Shown here: piece after piece, positions 1 to 6,488 of the stretch
Position numbering within the stretch: position 1 is the stretch's first letter
Layout of the letters: each line of letters starts with the position of its first letter
IMG/VR virus record: IMGVR_UViG_3300038309_000140
Location: 1 to 24,751 of that record
Direction: 5' to 3' (one strand)
DNA: 24,751 nucleotides
From: a virus
Notes under the pieces: model-generated
Database searches by the model: none
What the model saw: only the letters and a program-made list of their open reading frames with translations
What the model was told of the DNA's origin: nothing
Position numbers and translations under genes: made by a program

Positions 1-1975
1 GCGCACCGCGGACCACCTGGCGCACCCCGGCGCGGGCCAGTTCGCGTCCCATGCCGTTGGCCGTGGTGTTCGAGCGCTGGTCGGGGTCGTACAGCAGCAG
101 TAGCTCCTTGCTCGTGAAGAGGTCCTTCCCGATCGGGATCTCCCCGACGCGGAGGTAGAAGTCGGGATTCAGCAGCAGCTGGTGCACCCAGTCACCGAGG
201 TCAGAGCGTACGTGCGCGGTCATCCGTTCCTTGGCTGAGGTCTTGAAGGCGGGGGCAGCCGGGTTGAAGTCAGCCAGGTCCAGCTTGAGCAGGTAGTCGA
301 AGACGGCTTCCGCGCCGCCCGTTTCCAGCCAGAGTTCGTACTCGACGTAGAACTCCTCCGGCAGCGGCCCTACCACCACCTCCTGGATAAAGAAGCGGCG
401 GTCGTCGTCCTCTAAGAAGAAGCTGTCGGGCTGATTGGCCGTAAAGTAGTAGTTCACCACGTCCGGCACGACGTAGGCCGGTACGTACTTGATGTTGATC
501 CGCAGCTCGCGCTGGGTGATGATCTTCTTCAGGTAATCGGCGTCCTGACGCTTCTGGCTCCCGGTCACGTCGTCACCCAGGATCAGCTGCTTACCCTCCG
601 CCCACTCGTTGTAGTCGCTGTGCAGATGCCGTTCAGTGATCTCGGTGAAGTTCTCACCGTAGATCCGGCCCAGCGTGTAACCCACCAACGACTTCCCGGT
701 TCCGTGCCGCACGCCGTGGAGGACCGCGCTGCTGAAGAGCTTCGTCCCGGGGTACTGGATCGGAAAGGCGCACCACCTCATGAACCACTCCAACGCACCG
801 GGGTCCGCGCCGGTGAAGAGGTGCTTAAGCAGGGTGAGGAACGGCGTTACGTCCCCCTTCTTCGGCTCGACGCCCCAACCGGGCCAGATGTTATAGAGAA
901 GGGAGGTGTCGGGTCGCCGGATGAACCGCTCACGGCCTGGCTGGTAGGTGAGCTTTGCCACCTCGGTACGAAGCGGCCAGCGTAACCAGCTGCTGGCGGC
1001 GCTGACGGGCTTGTAGCTTACGGAGCCGTCGGCGTTCAGCACGCGCTCACGGTATCTCAACGGAGCCTGCAGGTGGTCGGTAAAAGCTGACGGGCTGCAC
1101 TTGCTGTTGGTTCGCTGATCGACGAGCAAGCCGTGGTCGCGGACGTAGACATAGCGGTCATTCAGCTCCCACAGCGGCGCGCTCAGGCCAAGGGGTTCGG
1201 CCAGGTGCAACAGCTCGGCGAACGCGGCGGAGGCGTTCGGTCCCGCGTGGACCAGGAAGTCATCCAGGCCCACCTTGTCCAAGCCCGGCAGGCTTGGCAG
1301 CGCCACCAGCGAGACGTAGGCCCCACGGTGCTGGAACTCGTTCGCCAGCTCACGGAGGGCGCTGCAGACCATGGGGTTGGTGCGGTAATCGGAGTCGAAG
1401 CACAGGTAGACGTTGCGCCGCAGCCAGGTGATCTCATCCAGGCTCGCCAGCCAGGTGATCCCCAACCCCAGCGCCCGCCAGTTGTACACGCCGCCCAAGC
1501 CGATGGTGGGAAACCCCTCGACGCACGCCTTCGCGGCCTTCAGCTCGCCCTCCGTAACAACCAGCGGCTGGTCGACGTCGGCGGCCAGGGTCACCCAGTC
1601 CTCCGTGCGCGGGTAGTACGCAGCGGGAGCCGTCGCCGGTTCCTGCACGTACCGCAACGTTTTCTTCGCCGCGAGGGCAGCGAAGTCGGTGGGGGCCTCA
1701 AGGTAGCGGAGCCGGTAAAAGGGTGGCGCGCTCGGCCAGTCGCTTAACGGGTTACCGCGTACGTCGTAGTAGTTGAGGCGTAATGCCGGAAGCGGTTTGA
1801 AGGAGGGGTGAAGCGACGCCACGGTCGCGGGAGGTAAAAGGTCAATGCCCAGCTCACGGGCGTCATCCAGGCTCAGGCCAGATGACAACAACTTCTCCGT
1901 CGCGAGGTCGAGCGTCTTCTTGTCGACGGTCACGCGCGAGGCGCGAAGAGGTTTTTTAGGGGTCGCTTTTGCCAT
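1..1975 (-). CDS. Phage primase-helicase (DUF3854 toprim-like plus DUF5906-type helicase), partial
   Basis: Likely a replication protein that couples primer synthesis to unwinding at the phage fork. The frame is open from ATG at 1975 to the left edge, giving 658 codons with the C-terminus missing. An in-frame stop lies six codons upstream, which fixes the start region, but no good Shine-Dalgarno is visible. A toprim-like segment spans about residues 135-260: VTEGELKAAKA with E142, then CFDSDYR with D194 and D196. A helicase core spans about 400-560: P-loop HGTGKS (K428), Walker B LILGDDV (D468, D469), a sensor-like FTANQPD (N514) and an arginine-finger-like DDDRRFF (R526, R527). This order matches phage and plasmid proteins annotated DUF3854/DUF5906. 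No N-terminal archaeo-eukaryotic primase motif was seen, so priming activity is inferred. It is divergent from the structural operon, as expected for an early gene. Confidence 0.85.
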   Translation of the reverse strand, partial: MAKATPKKPLRASRVTVDKKTLDLATEKLLSSGLSLDDARELGIDLLPPATVASLHPSFKPLPALRLNYYDVRGNPLSDWPSAPPFYRLRYLEAPTDFAALAAKKTLRYVQEPATAPAAYYPRTEDWVTLAADVDQPLVVTEGELKAAKACVEGFPTIGLGGVYNWRALGLGITWLASLDEITWLRRNVYLCFDSDYRTNPMVCSALRELANEFQHRGAYVSLVALPSLPGLDKVGLDDFLVHAGPNASAAFAELLHLAEPLGLSAPLWELNDRYVYVRDHGLLVDQRTNSKCSPSAFTDHLQAPLRYRERVLNADGSVSYKPVSAASSWLRWPLRTEVAKLTYQPGRERFIRRPDTSLLYNIWPGWGVEPKKGDVTPFLTLLKHLFTGADPGALEWFMRWCAFPIQYPGTKLFSSAVLHGVRHGTGKSLVGYTLGRIYGENFTEITERHLHSDYNEWAEGKQLILGDDVTGSQKRQDADYLKKIITQRELRINIKYVPAYVVPDVVNYYFTANQPDSFFLEDDDRRFFIQEVVVGPLPEEFYVEYELWLETGGAEAVFDYLLKLDLADFNPAAPAFKTSAKERMTAHVRSDLGDWVHQLLLNPDFYLRVGEIPIGKDLFTSKELLLLYDPDQRSNTTANGMGRELARAGVRQVVRGA

Positions 1976-2031
1976 AGGAATCGGTCTACGTCAGTCACCA
2001 GAAAATCACCCGCCTCAGCTTCGGGTCCGGT

Positions 2032-2053
2032 TCGTCGAACTCAGCTTCGACGA
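2032..2053 (-). promoter_or_regulatory. Perfect hairpin in the primase-helicase leader
   Basis: TCGTCGAA (2032-2039) and TTCGACGA (2046-2053) are exact reverse complements around a 6-base loop. The hairpin begins about 57 bases upstream of the primase-helicase ATG. The loop and 3' arm belong to one copy of the 10-mer CTCAGCTTCG, whose second copy lies at 2014-2023. It could be an RNA structure in the leader or a protein-binding dyad; the sequence alone does not decide. Confidence 0.4.
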
Positions 2054-2260
2054 CATATCTTAAAAGAGGGGGTTACCCGACCCGCACCGACTTGCTGAGG
2101 GAAGGTGACGTAGACCTAGACGCTCCAACCAACGAGGCGAGGCGAAGGACAGGGGAGCGGTCTACGGCAGGGGCCGGGCAACCGTCTTATAAAGGTAACG
2201 CCGTCGGCCCCGTTTGTAAATAGTAGCAGGTAGAACTGAATCGAATCAGCTAGTTAGAAC

Positions 2261-2276
2261 TCTGCCAGACGAAAGA
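2261..2276. repeat. 16-bp direct repeat, copy 1
   Basis: TCTGCCAGACGAAAGA occurs here and again, identically and in the same orientation, at 3085-3100. This copy ends one base beyond the stop codon of the 2278-2706 gene. The two copies bracket that gene and the AT-rich intergenic region. Confidence 0.6.
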
Positions 2277-2277
2277 T

Positions 2278-2706
2278 CTACGTCGTCGAGCGGTCGCGCG
2301 TCCGGCGAATGACCCGGTAGATCTCGTCGTGGTTCATAAAGTTCGCCTCGCCCTGGCCCAAGCTGACGCGAGTGCGCAGGGTCGCCGGGCGGCAACCGAC
2401 GACCTCCGCCGCCTCCGCGTAGTCGTGGAAAATGAGTTCCGCGCCCGACGTCCGAGCGATGACGACGAGTTCCAGGGTCGTCGTTTTGAGGCGCGTAGCT
2501 CGTCGTTTGGCGAGAGCTTGCTCGCGTTTTTTCTCGTCTTGCCAGTACGAACCCGCGCCGCTGAACGTCGGTTTCTCGTCCACCAGGTAGTTGAAAAAGG
2601 TGGTGAGACGTTGAAGTGAGAGCGGCGGCTTCTGCTGGTACTTGACCGGCAGCTTGCTAATGAGGTCATCCAGATCGGCTTTAAGCTGTTGATATTCAAA
2701 AGACAT
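2278..2706 (-). CDS. Small unknown protein with a possible helix-turn-helix
   Basis: 142 residues, family not recognised. ATG at 2706 is preceded by a good Shine-Dalgarno on the minus strand (AAAGAGGA, about 8 bases away), supporting a real gene. The N-terminal half is charged and probably helical. Residues about 95-120 (AEAAEVVGCRPATLRTRVSL) resemble the helix-turn-helix of NUMOD- or excisionase-like DNA-binding modules: a helix, a turn around G-C-R-P, and a recognition-like helix. The C-terminus is basic (RVIRRTRDRS). It lies between the divergent control region and the primase-helicase on the same strand, so it could be an early gene and possibly a regulator of the divergent promoters. That role is inferred from position and the HTH-like stretch only. 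No signal peptide or membrane segment is seen. Confidence 0.7.
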   Translation of the reverse strand: MSFEYQQLKADLDDLISKLPVKYQQKPPLSLQRLTTFFNYLVDEKPTFSGAGSYWQDEKKREQALAKRRATRLKTTTLELVVIARTSGAELIFHDYAEAAEVVGCRPATLRTRVSLGQGEANFMNHDEIYRVIRRTRDRSTT

Positions 2707-2989
2707 TTTTGAGTCCTCTTTGATAGGTGGTGAGTACGCCGGGCCACGCCCTTCGCCCTCCGTGGGGCGGTTGTGTAATCAGAGAAGGCAGTTTTGGGCC
2801 TCGCTACAGAATACACGAAATACAGATTTTTTTCTTATTCTCTTACCTATTACTCAGAAAATATATAAATATACTACTCTATATCTTATCTCTATTATAC
2901 TTATTCTCTTTCTCTTTAAAAGTACTAAGAATAGTAATCTGTATTAAGTAGTTGTGTAGCAGCTTTATATAAAACAATACCTTACAGAC

Positions 2990-3000
2990 CCCCATCTGCT
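2990..3000. repeat. 11-bp direct repeat CCCCATCTGCT, copy 1
   Basis: CCCCATCTGCT here recurs identically at 3158-3168. Both copies are preceded by ACAG within a few bases (2984-2987 and 3151-3154). Together they bracket the region just before the small terminase-like gene. Confidence 0.45.
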
Positions 3001-3021
3001 ACAGCACTTTTTATCTGTAGC
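2998..3021. repeat. Hairpin formed by an inverted pair of GCTACAG elements
   Basis: GCTACAG (2998-3004) and CTGTAGC (3015-3021) form a 7-bp perfect stem around a 10-base T-rich loop. The same 7-mer also occurs at 2803-2809 and 3148-3154. The stem is not directly followed by a clean T-run, so an operator or iteron-like role is at least as likely as termination. Confidence 0.45.
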
Positions 3022-3084
3022 GACCTTTTCGTCACTTCCCCATTGAAATCAAAAGGTTAATCAAAATTTCGCCTCCCATCTATT

Positions 3085-3100
3085 TCTGCCAGACGAAAGA
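3085..3100. repeat. 16-bp direct repeat, copy 2
   Basis: Identical in sequence and orientation to 2261-2276. This copy lies about 110 bases upstream of the small terminase-like gene and directly before the palindrome cluster. Confidence 0.6.
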
Positions 3101-3103
3101 AAT

Positions 3104-3157
3104 CTTCAACCCCCGGTCGGTGAAGCCGAGACCTCGAGGTCTTCACTGCTACAGTGA
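3104..3157. promoter_or_regulatory. Palindrome cluster upstream of the terminase genes
   Basis: Two dyads abut: a perfect 14-bp palindrome AGACCTCGAGGTCT (3129-3142) and a hairpin TCACTG-CTA-CAGTGA (3143-3157). TGAAG (3121-3125) can pair with CTTCA on either side (3104-3108 or 3141-3145), so two mutually exclusive RNA hairpins are possible. The site is about 50 bases upstream of the small terminase-like gene, a common place for phage packaging sites and late-promoter operators. The function is not established. Confidence 0.45.
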
Positions 3158-3208
3158 CCCCATCTGCTGCCGCCGAGGCACGAACCGTAATTCCACGAAG
3201 GGGTGATC

Positions 3209-3625
3209 ATGGCTCAAGGATCCAAGACGTCGGCTCCCGCCAAGCGCCGCGCCAAGCCCAAGGCGGCGAAGGCGACGTCACGGCCCTCGCACAAGACCGC
3301 GATGCAGCGAGCGCAGGAGGCGAAGGCGGAGACCGGCTTGCTTCCGCATGAGTGGTTGTTGAAGGTCGCGCTCGGCGAGCCGATCATTCACCACCGCTGG
3401 CGGATTCAGTACAACCGGCAGGGAACCGAGATTAGCCGGGAGCTAGTGGTGGAGGAGATGTACGCCGATTTCAAAACCAGGGTCGAGGCAGCCAAGGCGG
3501 CGGCACCGTTCTTCGCACCTCGTCTCAGCACCATGAAGGTGCAACCCATCGGCGGCAACGGCGCACCCGCTGAGGTCCGTGTGGTCTTTGTGGAACCTAA
3601 CCGTACAGAAGGTGAACCGAAGTAG
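3209..3625 (+). CDS. Putative terminase small subunit-like protein
   Basis: 138 residues. ATG at 3209 is preferred over in-frame GTG at 3203 because GAAGGGG (3196-3202) sits six bases before it. The first 30 residues are Lys/Ala/Arg-rich and probably disordered and DNA-binding. The core has the pattern LLPHEWLLKVALGEPI, then YADFKTRVEAAKAAAPFFAPRL. This resembles a widespread family of phage proteins next to large terminases (the usual form is LP-x-YML...R-x-x-AAxAAPYxHPRL). It ends immediately before the large terminase start. A role in recognising phage DNA for packaging follows from position and this pattern; direct homology to characterised small terminases was not tested. Confidence 0.65.
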   Translation: MAQGSKTSAPAKRRAKPKAAKATSRPSHKTAMQRAQEAKAETGLLPHEWLLKVALGEPIIHHRWRIQYNRQGTEISRELVVEEMYADFKTRVEAAKAAAPFFAPRLSTMKVQPIGGNGAPAEVRVVFVEPNRTEGEPK

Positions 3626-4945
3626 ATGGTGATGACGGCTGACCGACCGATTCCGAAGGCCCCGTCCCGGCGTGTGATGAAAGCCGCGCTGGCGGCTGCC
3701 CAACAACCCCTGGAAACCGTCATCGCCCCCATCCCGGCGAAGCTCAAACCGCTCTTTGAACCCTACCGGTACAAGGTGGCCCACGGCGGACGCGGTGGCA
3801 CCAAGAGCTGGAACTTCGCCCGCGCTCTCTTGATCCTGGGCACCCAAAGTTGCTTGCGGGTGCTCTGCGTCCGGGAACTGCAGACCTCCATCCAGGAATC
3901 TGTGCACAAGCTCCTCACCGATCAGATCGGCCTCCTGGGTCTGGGTGGTTTCTACCGGGTGACGCAGACCTCGATCGAGGGAATCAACGGAACCGAGTTC
4001 TTCTTCAAGGGCGTGCGCAACAACGCGGCGGAGATCAAGTCGACGGAAGGCGTTGACATCTGCTGGGTGGAAGAAGCTGAGAAGGTTTCCGACGCCTCCT
4101 GGCGATTACTTATCCCCACCATCAGGAAAGCCGGGTCTGAGATCTGGATCAGCTTCAACCCAAACGACAAGGATGACCCCACGTACAAGCGCTTTGTCCT
4201 GAACACGCCGCCCGACGCGGTGGTCATCGAGATCAACTGGCGCGATAACCCCTGGTTCCCTGAGGAGCTGGAGAAGGAACGTCAGTACGCGTTGAGCCTG
4301 ATTGAAACCGCGAAGGACGAACATGAACGTGCTCAGGCGCAAGCCGACTACGACCACGTGTGGGAAGGAAAGGTCCGCCTGAACACGATGGCCGGGGTCA
4401 TCAAGCGCTGGCGGGTGGAAGCCTTTGACACCCCCGAGGACGTGCGGTTCTTCCACGGCGCTGACTGGGGTTTCGCCAACGACCCCACCTGTCTCCTGCG
4501 TTGCTTCGTCGACGAAAGCACCAACATCTTGTACGTTGATCGTGAGAGCTTCGGCTATGGCGTCGAGCTGGATGAGATCCCGCAGCTCTTTGACGCGATT
4601 CCCACCGCCCGCAAGTGGCCGATTAAAGCGGACAACGCCCGCCCGGAAACTATCAGCCACATCAAGCGCAAGGGGTTCAACATCTCCGCGGCAGATAAAT
4701 GGGCGGGAAGCATCGAGGACGGTATCGCCCACCTCAACGCTTTCCGCATGATCGTCATCCACCCCCGCTGCCGGCACCTCATCAACGAGGCGCGGCTGTA
4801 CTCCTACAAGGTGGATAAGGTGACCCAGGAGATTCTCCCGGTGATCGTAGACGCGCATAACCACGGTTGGGATGCCCTCCGTTATGCCCTTGACAAATAC
4901 ATCCAGCGTCGTGGTGGTACCGGCGTCTGGGCGAAGCTGGGATAG
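3626..4945 (+). CDS. terL: Terminase large subunit
   Basis: The packaging motor ATPase and headful or site-cutting nuclease, which docks on the portal. 439 residues, normal length. The ATPase has a P-loop GGRGGTKS (residues 54-61), Walker B DICWVEEA (144-151, catalytic E149/E150) and a coupling-like motif SFNPND (176-181). The RNase H-like nuclease has D280 in HGADWGF, D336 in KADNARPE, and D409 or D416 in DAHNHGWDALRY. This order is typical of the PBSX/Terminase_3-type family. ATG at 3626 directly follows the upstream stop; AAGGTGA at 3609-3615 favours it over in-frame GTG 3629 and ATG 3632. It is followed after seven bases by the portal gene. Confidence 0.95.
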   Translation: MVMTADRPIPKAPSRRVMKAALAAAQQPLETVIAPIPAKLKPLFEPYRYKVAHGGRGGTKSWNFARALLILGTQSCLRVLCVRELQTSIQESVHKLLTDQIGLLGLGGFYRVTQTSIEGINGTEFFFKGVRNNAAEIKSTEGVDICWVEEAEKVSDASWRLLIPTIRKAGSEIWISFNPNDKDDPTYKRFVLNTPPDAVVIEINWRDNPWFPEELEKERQYALSLIETAKDEHERAQAQADYDHVWEGKVRLNTMAGVIKRWRVEAFDTPEDVRFFHGADWGFANDPTCLLRCFVDESTNILYVDRESFGYGVELDEIPQLFDAIPTARKWPIKADNARPETISHIKRKGFNISAADKWAGSIEDGIAHLNAFRMIVIHPRCRHLINEARLYSYKVDKVTQEILPVIVDAHNHGWDALRYALDKYIQRRGGTGVWAKLG

Positions 4946-4952
4946 GTGACGC

Positions 4953-6488
4953 ATGGCTGCTAAGAAACGACCGGTGAGCGTAAAGGGTGCCATCCGCTCG
5001 GCGAAGGCCGACGAACGCCGCACCGTGGCGCAAGCCCGTAAGGTGACTGACGGCAACTCCGGTGCGAAGCTCTCGACGGTGGACTCCTTCGTCAACTTCA
5101 ACTTCAATCTGGGCGTCGGAGCCGACAACGCGCTGACTAGCTCGACCTACGGCTTCAACCCCATTACCCGGAACCGGACGTTGCTCGAGTGGATCTACCG
5201 TGGATCATGGATGGGTGGCGTAGCGGTCGACGTCGTAGCCGATGACATGACGCGCTCCGGCGTTGATCTCCAGGGTGAGCTGGAACCTGAAACCATCCAG
5301 GAGATTGAGGAGGAGGTCGTCCGGCTCGGGATTTGGAACAACATCAACGACGGCATCAAATGGGCCAGGCTGTACGGTGGTGCGATCGTCGTCATGTTGA
5401 TTGACGGCCAGGACCTTAGCACGCCGTTGCGCCTGAACACGATTCGTAAAGGACAGTTCGGCGGTCTCCTGGTACTCGACCGTTGGATGGTTGAACCCAG
5501 TCTTGAGGACCTGGTGACCGACTACGGTCCTGAGCTGGGCCTGCCGAAGTACTACACCGTTACCGACCAGGGACCGGCGTTGCGCCGGATGAAGATTCAC
5601 CACTCGCGGTGCCTACGCCTCGAGGGGATCCGGTTGCCGTACTGGCAGCGCCTTATGGAGAACCTTTGGGGCTTGTCGGTTGTGGAACGCCTTTACGATC
5701 GGATGGTGGCGTTCGACAGTGCCACGACCGGCGCGGCCCAGCTCGTGTACAAGAGCTACCTCCGTACGATGAAGGTCAAGGATCTGCGTGAGGTGGTCGC
5801 CGCCGGAGGTGCCGCCCTTCAAGGTCTGGCTGCGTACGTGGACACCATGCGCCGGTTCCAGGGTATTGAGGGCATCACCCTCATCGATCAAGAGGACGAG
5901 ATCGAAGCCGCCACGCACGGTGCGTTCAGTGGCTTGAGTGATGCCCTGGCGCAGTTCGGCCAGCAGCTGTCAGGCGCGCTCCAAATTCCGCTGGTACGGT
6001 TGTTCGGCCAGTCACCCATGGGATTCAGTACGGGTGAAACGGATCTCCGCAACTACTATGACACGGTGAAGCAGCAGCAGGAGAAGGAACTCAAGGTCGA
6101 CGTCACCCGCATCTACCGCGCCGTCGCAGCTGGTTTAGGAATTGAGCTGCCGGAAGGCTTCGGTGTCGACTTCCGCAGTCTGTGGCAGCTGACTCCTGAA
6201 GAGAAATCAGACATCGCCGGGAAGGTCGCGGTCGCCGTGGGCCAGGTCGAGGAAACCGGTCTTGTTGATCGTGCTACCGCGCTCCGGGAGCTGCGTCAGT
6301 CAAGCGAGCTGACCGGCATCTTCACGAACATCACTGAAGAGATGATCAAGGAAGCGGAGAACGAGCCGCCGCCCTCGCCGTTCGGTGAAGGTGGTGAGAA
6401 CAGTGAAGGTGATCTTGAAGGCCACGTGCCGAAGTTTGAGAAGCCTAGCAGTACGCCACGCATGAAAGGGCCTGGCCAAGATGGCTGA
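4953..6488 (+). CDS. Portal protein (DUF1073/Phage_portal_3 type)
   Basis: Forms the dodecameric ring at the capsid vertex through which DNA enters and leaves. 511 residues, in the usual range. ATG at 4953 has AGGTGA just upstream. Diagnostic stretches include the N-terminal TLLEWIYRGSWMGGVAVD, the central WARLYGGAIVVM, and the C-terminal ALQIPLVRLFGQSPMGFSTGETD followed by RNYYDTVKQQQE, all characteristic of DUF1073 portals. Some relatives carry a fused anti-CBASS (Acb1-like) domain. Here the protein ends in a Pro/Glu/Gly-rich tail (about 455-511) with no extra domain recognised. The last eight bases overlap the next gene, indicating coupled expression. Confidence 0.93.
   Translation: MAAKKRPVSVKGAIRSAKADERRTVAQARKVTDGNSGAKLSTVDSFVNFNFNLGVGADNALTSSTYGFNPITRNRTLLEWIYRGSWMGGVAVDVVADDMTRSGVDLQGELEPETIQEIEEEVVRLGIWNNINDGIKWARLYGGAIVVMLIDGQDLSTPLRLNTIRKGQFGGLLVLDRWMVEPSLEDLVTDYGPELGLPKYYTVTDQGPALRRMKIHHSRCLRLEGIRLPYWQRLMENLWGLSVVERLYDRMVAFDSATTGAAQLVYKSYLRTMKVKDLREVVAAGGAALQGLAAYVDTMRRFQGIEGITLIDQEDEIEAATHGAFSGLSDALAQFGQQLSGALQIPLVRLFGQSPMGFSTGETDLRNYYDTVKQQQEKELKVDVTRIYRAVAAGLGIELPEGFGVDFRSLWQLTPEEKSDIAGKVAVAVGQVEETGLVDRATALRELRQSSELTGIFTNITEEMIKEAENEPPPSPFGEGGENSEGDLEGHVPKFEKPSSTPRMKGPGQDG

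Larger units (their letters stand above)
1976..2277. other. Non-coding leader between the small minus-strand gene and the primase-helicase
   Basis: About 300 bases with no convincing gene. It would be the 5' leader of the primase-helicase if transcription starts upstream, or the spacer of a two-gene minus-strand operon. It holds a perfect 8-bp hairpin (2032-2053), a repeated 10-mer CTCAGCTTCG (2014-2023, 2040-2049), an 11-bp inverted pair GGTCTACGTCA (1983-1993) / TGACGTAGACC (2106-2116), and a 7-bp GGGGCCG/CGGCCCC inverted pair (2170-2176, 2205-2211). The last has no following T-run on either strand, so it is not a classic terminator. No clear sigma70-type promoter was identified. Confidence 0.5.
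2707..3208. promoter_or_regulatory. Divergent intergenic control region with AT-rich tract
   Basis: About 500 bases separate the leftward early genes from the rightward late operon. From about 2815 to 2985 the DNA is strikingly AT-rich and pyrimidine-biased on the plus strand, unlike the GC-rich flanks. A TATAAT hexamer sits on the minus strand (2894-2899) but has no good -35 at normal spacing, so no promoter is claimed. Translated frames through the tract give low-complexity hydrophobic peptides and are not called. The region also holds repeated GCTACAG elements, a hairpin at 2998-3021, direct repeats and a palindrome cluster at 3104-3157. Divergent promoters are expected here; a replication origin is possible. 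Confidence 0.6.

Noticed and set aside
620-2063. Plus-strand ORFs up to 204 residues opposite the primase-helicase.
   Set aside because: The minus-strand frame carries clear toprim and helicase motifs across this whole stretch; the plus-strand frames have no motif and are antisense shadows.
2170-2211. GGGGCCG/CGGCCCC inverted repeat as a transcription terminator.
   Set aside because: The loop is 28 bases long and no T-run follows on either strand.
2894-2899. Minus-strand TATAAT as a -10 promoter element.
   Set aside because: No acceptable -35 hexamer is found 16-18 bases upstream, and such hexamers are expected by chance in an AT-rich tract.
2720-2951. Two overlapping plus-strand ORFs (75 and 74 residues) through the AT-rich tract, with a hydrophobic C-terminal half.
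   Set aside because: Overlapping frames in low-complexity AT-rich DNA produce Leu/Ile-rich peptides by composition. No Shine-Dalgarno or recognisable motif supports either.
4106-5128. A 340-residue minus-strand ORF opposite the large terminase.
   Set aside because: The plus strand encodes unmistakable terminase nuclease motifs here; the antisense frame is open because of GC-rich codon bias and has no recognisable domain.
6350-6488. A possible anti-CBASS (Acb1-like) domain at the portal C-terminus, as in some DUF1073 relatives.
   Set aside because: The C-terminal tail is short, Pro/Glu/Gly-rich and lacks any catalytic HxT-type motif.
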